This document shows, one piece after another, positions 20,444 through 27,647 of a DNA stretch of 45,593 nucleotides. The notes under the pieces were generated by a model. That model was not told the DNA's origin. It did no database searches and was given only the letters and a program-made list of their open reading frames with translations. Made by a program: the position numbers and the translations under genes. The first letter of the stretch is position 1; every line of letters begins with the position of its first letter. The stretch lies in assembly GCF_003201355.1 (NCBI RefSeq), contig NZ_QICL01000034.1, forward strand, positions 1-45,593, read 5' to 3'. The DNA comes from Indolivaga alginatilytica (GTDB lineage: Bacteria; Bacteroidota; Bacteroidia; Bacteroidales; Dysgonomonadaceae).

Positions 20444-20746
20444 GAAACATAGGTTAACGTGGATTAATATTATAAATAAGGAAAAACGAACGGTGTTTGT
20501 TATGCCACAATGATTTAATTGAGCTGGTTATACTCTTTTCTTTCTTATCTGTGGTCTTTTAAGTAATTCAAATGGTTTTGTGTGTATTTCAAAGCTATAA
20601 CCATCCATAACTGTTATACGTTAGAATCAATAAAATAATTAGTACTGGAAGTTGTTGATAATGTTATTTTTCTAGTAAAATCAATTTTATAAGGATGTTC
20701 TGTTTTTTAAGCTCTTATCTCATATTTTATTTTAAATATATTTTGA
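20444..20746 (-). other. Long leader region of the left-arm susC
   Basis: Between the -7-like box at 20747-20754 and the susC start lie about 300 bp with no gene. A second box, TAGCTTTG in the minus-strand reading (20597-20590), could be an alternative nearer promoter. No strong hairpin or known riboswitch is obvious. The leader could carry translational or small-RNA control, but nothing here proves it. Confidence 0.4.
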
Positions 20747-20813
20747 CAAATATAGAACCGCATATTTCTTTATTATTATCTTTCCTGACTTTAGTATATT
20801 ACTATTTGATATA
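20747..20813 (-). promoter_or_regulatory. Duplicated activator-type promoter element, copy A (drives left arm)
   Basis: Read leftward, this 67-bp element is identical at 61 positions to 26059-26125. It contains two TAAAG motifs exactly 21 bp apart, the spacing of AraC-family half-sites, and ends in TATATTTG (20754-20747), a perfect TAnnTTTG box. There is no TTTG box about 20 bp upstream, as expected for an activator-dependent promoter. The likely binder is the AraC-type protein encoded at 25019-25933; this is inferred. Confidence 0.72.
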
Positions 20814-21203
20814 AGCAGATTATTATACAGTTTTACTGTTTCTATAATTTGGCATAGTTAAAGAGTGAAAGTTCTTATGAACTAAAAATTATCCATTTGT
20901 GGAGATTTGGACTTATAGATATGTGTAAATCTATAGCATATAGAATAAGAAGCATGTAAAACACCTATTCCTGAATGAACAGAATATAGATTGAGGAGTT
21001 GACATTAATACTGTTTTCACATAGAAATTAAAACCAATATTTTATACTGATTTTATATTTTGATACTAATATTATCAAATTAAATAAAATATAATAAAAT
21101 TAAAATAAAATCATCAAATCAAAAAAAAATACCATAATAGGTAACTTGATTGAACAGTGTCAAATTTATATCCTTAGAAAATATCGAGAAGCTATTTTTA
21201 TAA

Positions 21204-21235
21204 AAAAAGTAATGCAAAGCTTTGCATTACTTTTT
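21204..21235. promoter_or_regulatory. 32-bp perfect palindrome, predicted LacI-family operator
   Basis: The arms 21204-21219 and 21220-21235 are exact reverse complements, with core ATGCAAAGCTTTGCAT. The palindrome has no loop, so it suits a protein-binding site better than a terminator. Its TGCAAA-N2-TTTGCA core resembles LacI-family operators and recurs next to the lacI gene at 45363-45392. Its centre is 50.5 bp upstream of the TACTTTTG box at 21270. Confidence 0.72.
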
Positions 21236-21242
21236 ACAGATT

Positions 21243-21277
21243 GAAATTTTCTTGTATCTGATAAATCGATACTTTTG
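21243..21277 (+). promoter_or_regulatory. Promoter candidate of the plus-strand GH106-like gene
   Basis: TACTTTTG at 21270-21277 matches TAnnTTTG. The -33 region is only weakly represented (TTTT at 21247-21250, 19-bp spacer). The predicted operator lies just upstream. The leader to the ATG at 21387 would be about 100 nt. Confidence 0.5.
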
Positions 21278-21295
21278 ATCTTAAATAAAGCCCTG

Positions 21296-21325
21296 ATCCA
21301 ATAAAAATAGAAAATATTATTGGAT
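21296..21325. other. Inverted repeat in the leader of the GH106-like gene
   Basis: ATCCAATAA (21296-21304) and TTATTGGAT (21317-21325) form a perfect 9-bp inverted repeat with a 12-nt spacer, downstream of the predicted start of transcription. It could be a leader hairpin or a second operator. It has no T-tract, so termination is unlikely. Confidence 0.45.
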
Positions 21326-21386
21326 AATTAATGTTACTATTACTACATACCCAACTTTGAATTTTTAGGTATTAATCGAAAAAACT

Positions 21387-24300
21387 ATGAAAAACATTTG
21401 CCTTATTATCAGCCTTTTTCTAAGTGTATACATCATTGCCCAAGAACAACGCTTCAAAGGATATCCTTCACTTAATAATAATATGAATCTCGAAGCTGAT
21501 TTTGCTCATCCGCCTAAAGGATATGGAAATGTCCCGTTTTATTGGTGGAATGGCGATTCTCTCAATCGGGAAAGATTAGCTGCTCAGTTAGACATTCTAC
21601 GCAACGCTCCGATTGACGGTTTTGCAGTGAGCTATATTCACTCTAACCCCAAAGTGGATAAAGAATTAAATAAAAATGGATATGGGCGTTTTGGCAGAAC
21701 AGATCCCGGAAGACCCGAAGTTTTTACGGATAAATGGTGGGATATCTGGAATTGGTTTTCGGGGCAATGCGCCAGCTATGGAATAGGATTGGGATTGGAT
21801 GATTATACTCTCGGCTGGGTAGGAAACGGGTATTGGACTGACGAAATAGTAAAGGAAAAATCATTTCAAGATTACCAGGGAAAACTAAAAATCGAGACCA
21901 TCAGTGTAAAAAGAGGTGAGACAATAAGAGTGCTATTAACTGATAATCTATTACAGATCGTAGCATTTCCGGAAGCAAAAACATTGAAGTCGAATGTCCG
22001 AAACAAAGAACTCGTATGGCAAGCTCCGACAGATAAAGATTGTAAAGTATATATAATTCGTACCGGTTCGGCTTATGAATTGCACCCCGATTATGGAAAA
22101 AGGGTAGTAGAAACCTATTTCGAGAACTTTACCCGCCATTTGGATGAGAAGGCTCAAAAAGGAATGAATTATTTTTTTCAGGACGAACTCGATTACCCTC
22201 TTACAATGCTTTCATGGTCTGAAGATTTGCCACAGGAATTTCAAAAAAGAAAAGGGTACGATATACTTCCTTATCTTCCGGCATTGGTCGATGATATTGG
22301 TGATATAACCCCTAAAATACGATTGGATTATGCTGAGGTATTGACTCAACTGGCAGAAGAAAGATATTTTAAACCGATATTTGATTGGCACGAGAAGCGA
22401 GGCTTAATTTATGGATGCGACAATAACGGGAGAGGACTTGAACCCATCGAGTATGTTGATTATTTCAGAATGACGAGCTGGTTTACAGCTCCGGGGAATG
22501 ACGCTCCTGCACGTGGGTCTAGTTTTCCGCAAACTAAAGTATCCAGCTCTATCAGTCATTTATATAAGCGTCCCCGTACTTGGCTCGAAGCATTTCACAG
22601 CATGGGTTGGGATAGTAATGGTGAATGGCTCACCAAACAGCTTGATCATCATCTCTTAGCCGGAGGTAACCTTGTTTGTATGCACGGGCTATATTATTCT
22701 ACTCATGGAGGATGGTGGGAATGGGCTCCACCTTGTTTCCATTTTAGAATGCCTTATTGGCCTCATATGAAAAAATGGTTGGAATATTCCGAGCGGCTTA
22801 GCTTTCTGTTAAGTCAGGGAACTCATGTGTGCGATATTGCCGTAATGTATCCGACCGAAACCTTACAGGCTTATCCGAATGCAGATACCAAAGGAATGTG
22901 GGATTTAGTAGATAGTCTTAGTATCAGAGGACTCGATTATGACTTTATAGATTATCAATCATTACAAAAAGCAGATATTCAAGACAGTCAATTATCAGTA
23001 TCAGGCGAAAAGTATAAGATTCTGATATTAGCCGATATGAAAGCCCTGCATCATAATACATTACTAAAAGTTCTCGATTTTCATCGCAAAGGAGGAATTG
23101 TAGTTGCTACAGGAGCATTACCCGTTGCAACCTCCAAATCAGGAGCTAATGATCCCGAAATTAAAAAGATTCTTGATGAAATATTTAACACATCATCCTT
23201 AGAAAGGAGGCAGAGCTTTTTTGAACCAGATATGAATAAACTCCTTTCTATGATTCCGAAACTGATCGTTCGGGATTTTATCCCTCAAAACGGTAAAGGA
23301 CGGGTGCTTCATCGCAGAATCGGCGAAAAAGATGTTTATATGGTGGCTGATGTAGCTAAAGATTCAGAAATATTTTTCCGTTCCAAGGGAAAAGTTGAAC
23401 GTTGGATTGGCGAAAGCGGTGCAATTGTAGAGCAACCGATTTTGCGTCAGACCGAAGACGGAACTTGGGTACGTTTCGACGGAGAAGAAAATAATTCACG
23501 TTTAATAGTCTTCTCTCCCGGATCACCTGTTTATGAGAATGTTTCAAACAATAAGATTCAGAAAAAAACAGTTCAATCCATAGAAGGGAATTGGGATATT
23601 GATATAATACCTACCATGCAGAACAAATGGGGAGATTATCGTTTGCCTGCATCTGATGCATATATTGGGGCAGAAGCTCGTGACTTCTCCTATAAATTGG
23701 TTTCTTCTCAGTCAATCGGTACGTCAGCACCTCTTTTCGATGCTACTTCTCCGAAGGGAGTTTATGGCTATGCCCCATATATGGAAACTCAAACGCTGCC
23801 TGCAACGTTAAATCTTAATGAATACCTTTCTTCGGAAGATAATCTGATAAAAGGGAATTGGAAACCCTATTGTTTTTCTTGGCAATACGGTGTTTTTGAC
23901 AGTCCCGGCAGTCAGGGTTATCACGGATTGAAAGGAAAAGTAGATAATCGTTTTATCATTCTCGATCAGGGAGGACACCAACTGTTCAGAACTTATGCTT
24001 ATGCTGATAAAAAGGGTTGGTATAAAATAGAACAAGAAGGTACTGCTCCTGATTTTATATCTATTGGCAACAAGCCTGTAAATGATAAACGAATATACTT
24101 AAGTGAGGGTTGGCATCCATTGGTAATTGCCTACGCCAACACACCCAAAGAAGAATATAATCTGGAAGACAAAAAAAGCTATAGTTGGGACGATCGTAAA
24201 CGAAGTGCCTTGGTCTTATATCCCGAAGAATACCCTGCCTTGTCAACAACTTCGCCTTATGATCATATAATTTCCACAAAATGGTATAATACAGGGTATT

Positions 24301-24959
24301 TGCCTTTCGACCCTTACGCAGGGACTAACGGTAATTGGTATTACCAATTTGAGACAGCTCCCGGAACTAAAGAATTAGTGATGACTATAAAAGGCACTCT
24401 CACTCAATTGTGGATTGATGAAAAAGAATCAGATAGAAATCAAATACAAAAAATGGGGCAGGACGGAATTTATCGGATTAAATTGAATAAAAAGAATTCG
24501 GGTATAAGTACTGTTACCCTCTTGGCAAAACCCGATAGAGGATTTATAGGACCTGCATTATTCTCTAAACCTGTTGAGTTGACTTGTGAAAACGGACAAA
24601 TGCCTCTTGGAGACTGGTCTCAGTTTGGTGCTTTAAAATACTATTCGGGAGGAATGCTATACAAGAAAAAAATAGTAATAACAGAGGATCTGTATAGAAA
24701 AAATGCAATCCTTAATTTAGGAGGAGTTGATGCAACATGCGAAGTGAAAATAAACGGAAAAGAAGCCGGAGTATTGATTAGTCCACCTTATCAGCTTGAT
24801 ATAACCAACCTTGTAAAAAAAGGAGAAAACGTTATAGAAGTATTAATTTATAGTACACTATCCAATCATTACCAAGATATACCATCTGCGTATAGAGGAG
24901 TGCCTCGTGCCGGATTACTTGGACCTGTTGCGTTGGAATGGTTATACTTGCCAAAGTAA
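21387..24959 (+). CDS. Large GH106-like (alpha-L-rhamnosidase-related) glycoside hydrolase
   Basis: This is a predicted exported exo-hydrolase. The 1190-residue protein has a signal peptide (to about IIAQ) and, soon after it, GNVPFYWWNGDSLNRERLAA, the barrel-start pattern of GH106 relatives. Acidic candidates are Glu267 in FQDELDYPL and Glu401 in TWLEAFHSMGW; the segment CMHGLYYSTHGGWWEW matches the substrate-site loop region of this clan. The C-terminal sandwich (about 1090-1190) has LNLGGVDATCEVKINGKEAG and ENVIEVLIYSTLSN. It is about 200 residues longer than the left-arm GH106 protein and diverged from it, so a different rhamnoside or another deoxysugar is likely. It is transcribed alone, from a promoter next to the LacI-type operator, and its stop codon lies inside its own terminator stem. 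Confidence 0.8.
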   Translation: MKNICLIISLFLSVYIIAQEQRFKGYPSLNNNMNLEADFAHPPKGYGNVPFYWWNGDSLNRERLAAQLDILRNAPIDGFAVSYIHSNPKVDKELNKNGYGRFGRTDPGRPEVFTDKWWDIWNWFSGQCASYGIGLGLDDYTLGWVGNGYWTDEIVKEKSFQDYQGKLKIETISVKRGETIRVLLTDNLLQIVAFPEAKTLKSNVRNKELVWQAPTDKDCKVYIIRTGSAYELHPDYGKRVVETYFENFTRHLDEKAQKGMNYFFQDELDYPLTMLSWSEDLPQEFQKRKGYDILPYLPALVDDIGDITPKIRLDYAEVLTQLAEERYFKPIFDWHEKRGLIYGCDNNGRGLEPIEYVDYFRMTSWFTAPGNDAPARGSSFPQTKVSSSISHLYKRPRTWLEAFHSMGWDSNGEWLTKQLDHHLLAGGNLVCMHGLYYSTHGGWWEWAPPCFHFRMPYWPHMKKWLEYSERLSFLLSQGTHVCDIAVMYPTETLQAYPNADTKGMWDLVDSLSIRGLDYDFIDYQSLQKADIQDSQLSVSGEKYKILILADMKALHHNTLLKVLDFHRKGGIVVATGALPVATSKSGANDPEIKKILDEIFNTSSLERRQSFFEPDMNKLLSMIPKLIVRDFIPQNGKGRVLHRRIGEKDVYMVADVAKDSEIFFRSKGKVERWIGESGAIVEQPILRQTEDGTWVRFDGEENNSRLIVFSPGSPVYENVSNNKIQKKTVQSIEGNWDIDIIPTMQNKWGDYRLPASDAYIGAEARDFSYKLVSSQSIGTSAPLFDATSPKGVYGYAPYMETQTLPATLNLNEYLSSEDNLIKGNWKPYCFSWQYGVFDSPGSQGYHGLKGKVDNRFIILDQGGHQLFRTYAYADKKGWYKIEQEGTAPDFISIGNKPVNDKRIYLSEGWHPLVIAYANTPKEEYNLEDKKSYSWDDRKRSALVLYPEEYPALSTTSPYDHIISTKWYNTGYLPFDPYAGTNGNWYYQFETAPGTKELVMTIKGTLTQLWIDEKESDRNQIQKMGQDGIYRIKLNKKNSGISTVTLLAKPDRGFIGPALFSKPVELTCENGQMPLGDWSQFGALKYYSGGMLYKKKIVITEDLYRKNAILNLGGVDATCEVKINGKEAGVLISPPYQLDITNLVKKGENVIEVLIYSTLSNHYQDIPSAYRGVPRAGLLGPVALEWLYLPK

Positions 24960-25003
24960 TAAAAAGGTTTTAGACCTTGATGTCAGACCCTTTTATTGCT
25001 TTG
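24952..25003. terminator. Terminator hairpin overlapping the GH106-like stop codon
   Basis: A 19-bp stem (24952-24970 with 24985-25003) has one A-C mismatch and two U-G wobbles in the plus-strand RNA. The last sense codons and TAA of the gene (24957-24959) are in its left arm. Both arms resemble the dispersed repeat at 10133 and 39431, in opposite orientations. It lies between convergent genes and may act in both directions. Confidence 0.7.
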
Positions 25004-25018
25004 AAATGGGGGCGAATA

Positions 25019-25933
25019 TTATGAAACAGACCCTTCGGTTTGCAAAAAACGCCCCTGTGTAACCTCTCTGTATTTAATCGGTGAAACTCCTGTTTTCTTT
25101 TTGAATGTTATACAAAAATAGTAAGGTGTTTCGAATCCGACTTCAAAAGCAATCTCTTGACTAGTCATAGATGAATTGGTCAGTAGCTCTTTACTTTTTT
25201 GTATACGTATTTCTTGTATATAATTTGCAGGAGAAAAACCTGTATATTGTTTAAATAACTTTCGAAACCAAGAATAACTTAAACCCACATTAATGGCTAT
25301 ATCTTCAATATTTATTTTTTCATTATACTGCTCTCCCATTAATATCTTCGCCTTATTGATCTGATTCAGGACTTTAAGGTCTTTAAAAACAAGTTGTTTA
25401 TTTTCGGCATATACATAACCTAACAAGAGATTCACTATACCGGATAACATCTGCTGAAATCCAGCTCCTTGATATTTTGCTACTTTTACTGCCAATTGAT
25501 ACAAATGAATAATGTCATCATTGATACCTACATTTAAAACGGGGTTACTTTTTTTGAAAAAGCCTGAATTTACTTTGTTAGTTATGTCAAGGCCCTCAAA
25601 TCCAATCCAGAACTCATACCAACCGGTAGCTTTAGATGGCTTGTAATTATGCCATTCTCCCGGAAATAACAAAATAAAACTTCCTGCTTCAATAGAAACT
25701 TTTTTTTTGCTTGATGATACAAATTCACCTTTCCCATCAGCAATGTATATTAGTTGGTATTCGTTTAGTATTCGCCCCTTTTCTGTAGAGAATATATATC
25801 TGGTCGGGTGCTTTTTTGATGGATATGGAGTGTTGATTCCAATTCTTTGGTAACCAACAGTATTAATAACAACTCCCCAATCTATATCCTGTTCATTCGA
25901 TAATAAATATTTTACATGTTCTGCACTTTTCAT
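25019..25933 (-). CDS. AraC-family transcriptional regulator
   Basis: This is a sugar-responsive DNA-binding protein. The preferred start (25933, 304 residues) gives MKSAEHVKYLLSNEQDIDWG, typical of this group; an upstream in-frame start at 26005 adds 24 residues. The N-terminal cupin-like sensor domain (about 15-165) contains HPTRYIFSTEKGRILNEYQL, GSFILLFPGEWHNYKP and GWYEFWIGFEG. The C-terminal double helix-turn-helix (about 205-300) has INIEDIAINVGLSYSWFRKL, FKQYTGFSPANYIQ, then SQEIAFEVGFETPYYF and FKKKTGVSPIKYR. The gene is divergent from the isomerase gene and next to one copy of the duplicated promoter element, so it is the best candidate to activate both arms. The effector is unknown; an L-sugar such as arabinose or rhamnose is plausible. 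Confidence 0.93.
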   Translation of the reverse strand: MKSAEHVKYLLSNEQDIDWGVVINTVGYQRIGINTPYPSKKHPTRYIFSTEKGRILNEYQLIYIADGKGEFVSSSKKKVSIEAGSFILLFPGEWHNYKPSKATGWYEFWIGFEGLDITNKVNSGFFKKSNPVLNVGINDDIIHLYQLAVKVAKYQGAGFQQMLSGIVNLLLGYVYAENKQLVFKDLKVLNQINKAKILMGEQYNEKINIEDIAINVGLSYSWFRKLFKQYTGFSPANYIQEIRIQKSKELLTNSSMTSQEIAFEVGFETPYYFCITFKKKTGVSPIKYREVTQGRFLQTEGSVS

Positions 25934-26058
25934 ATTAGTAGGTATATAAAGGTTTATAAGTCCGAATCTACACAAAGAGATGATTTTTTGTGGAAGTGTT
26001 TCCACTCCTTAATCATATACAATTATACAAATAATAATAAAACGATACAATCATTTTT

Positions 26059-26125
26059 TATATCAAATAATAATATGCTAAAGTCAGGAAAGATAATAGT
26101 AAAGAAATATCTGGTTCTATATTTA
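26059..26125 (+). promoter_or_regulatory. Duplicated activator-type promoter element, copy B (drives right arm)
   Basis: This is the rightward twin of 20747-20813. TAAAG motifs at about 26079 and 26100 are 21 bp apart, and the element ends in TATATTTA (26118-26125), one base from the TAnnTTTG consensus, 26 bp before the isomerase ATG. It lies in the gap between the araC and isomerase genes. Confidence 0.72.
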
Positions 26126-26151
26126 CCAAATACTTATTAAATCTAAAAACT

Positions 26152-27576
26152 ATGAAAAATGCGTTTAAGGTAGGGGTATTTGGTTGTGGATTGGAAGCAT
26201 ATTGGCTACAATTTGATGGTCTGCTTAATTCATTAATACAATACCAAAACGATGTCTGTAATAAAATATTATCTAGATCCGGAGTTGAGGTTGTAAATGC
26301 TGGCATGATTGATAATCCTCAGAAAGCAATTGATGCTGCATCAATTTTTCAAAAAGAAGAGATTCAACTCGCTTTTATTTTTATTACAACATATTGTCTT
26401 TCGTCGACTATACTTCCTATTGCTCAGCGAATCAACTGCCCTGTGATAATTTTGAATCTTCAACCGAAAGCAGCTATTGATTATGAATATATAAATAGTC
26501 TTAAAGACAGAGGCGAAATGACCGGTTATTGGTTACAAAATTGTCAGGCTTGTTCGGTTCCTGAAATCGCAAATGTCTTTAACAGAAGTGGTATTCGTTT
26601 CGAATTGGTGACAGGGTATTTTGATGATGATGTTGCATGGACTGAAATTGATGATTGGGTTCTTTCAGCGAAAGTTAGATATGCGATGAAAAATAACCGT
26701 CTTGGAATTTTGGGGCACTATTATAATGGAATGATTGATGTATATACCGATCTGGCTCAACAATCTGCTGTATTTGGCACCCACATAGAGCTTTTAGAAA
26801 TGTGTGAACTTAAAAAGTATAGGGATAAGGTAACCGAACCGGAAGTTAATGCAAAAATAAAAGAATTTTATAATGTGTTTGATGTTTCGGATGATTCCGA
26901 GCCTTATGAAATCAGAAGAGCGGCTCAAACATCGGTCGCTATGGATAAATTGATAAAAGCTCATGATCTGGGATCATTGGCTTATTATTATGAAGGAGAA
27001 AGTGGAAGTGAATATGAAAATATCGTGACATCAATCATTGCCGGAAATACGTTGTTGACGGGCAGAAATATTCCTGTTGCCGGAGAGTGTGAGGTGAAAA
27101 ATGTTCAGGCAATGAAAATCTTATCGGAATTTGGAGCCGGTGGCTCTTTTTCGGAGTTCTATGCAATGGACTTCAATGACGATATTGTAATGCTGGGGCA
27201 TGATGGTCCTGCTCATTTTGCTATTGCTGAGGGACGTGTCGGGTTGGTTCCTGTTCCGGTATATCACGGAAAACCGGGGAAGGGCTTATCTATTCAGATG
27301 TCAGTAAAGCATGGCGATGTAACTCTTTTATCAGTCTGTGAGAATAGAGACGGAGTGTTTTTATTAATTGCAGAAGGGCAGTCGGTTGAAGGTCCGACAT
27401 TAAATATTGGCAATACAAATAGTCGTTATCGTTTCAGTTGCGGTGCTCGTGAGTTTATAAATTCATGGAGCAAGGTAGGTCCTTCGCATCACACTGCAAT
27501 TGGAGTAGGTCATGTAGCTTCAAAAATTCAAAAACTAGCTTATCTATTAAATATTCCTGCTGTAAAGGTGGGTTAA
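26152..27576 (+). CDS. L-arabinose isomerase-like (AraA-related) sugar isomerase
   Basis: This is a predicted cytoplasmic, metal-dependent aldose-ketose isomerase; there is no signal peptide. The 474-residue protein starts KVGVFGCGLEAYWLQFDGL, as in the AraA/FucI fold N-terminus. Glu312 (AGECEV), Glu335 (SFSEFYAMDF), His350 (LGHDGPAH) and His447 (GPSHHTAIG) match in order and spacing the four metal ligands of Escherichia coli AraA (Glu306, Glu333, His350, His450). The protein is somewhat shorter than AraA and looks like a separate Bacteroidota branch, so the substrate could be L-arabinose, L-fucose, L-rhamnose or another released sugar. It is the first gene of the right arm, directly downstream of promoter copy B, which ties intracellular catabolism to glycan uptake. 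Confidence 0.82.
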   Translation: MKNAFKVGVFGCGLEAYWLQFDGLLNSLIQYQNDVCNKILSRSGVEVVNAGMIDNPQKAIDAASIFQKEEIQLAFIFITTYCLSSTILPIAQRINCPVIILNLQPKAAIDYEYINSLKDRGEMTGYWLQNCQACSVPEIANVFNRSGIRFELVTGYFDDDVAWTEIDDWVLSAKVRYAMKNNRLGILGHYYNGMIDVYTDLAQQSAVFGTHIELLEMCELKKYRDKVTEPEVNAKIKEFYNVFDVSDDSEPYEIRRAAQTSVAMDKLIKAHDLGSLAYYYEGESGSEYENIVTSIIAGNTLLTGRNIPVAGECEVKNVQAMKILSEFGAGGSFSEFYAMDFNDDIVMLGHDGPAHFAIAEGRVGLVPVPVYHGKPGKGLSIQMSVKHGDVTLLSVCENRDGVFLLIAEGQSVEGPTLNIGNTNSRYRFSCGAREFINSWSKVGPSHHTAIGVGHVASKIQKLAYLLNIPAVKVG

Positions 27577-27647
27577 ACGGGTAAGTTCTATATATACTTT
27601 TCGAATATCAAAAATTAATATGAGTGGCAACCTTAAAAAATGATATA

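Noticed and set aside
21204-21235. Reading the 32-bp palindrome as an intrinsic terminator
   Set aside because: It has no loop, no transcript is expected to reach it from either side, and its core recurs beside the lacI gene at the same promoter distance.
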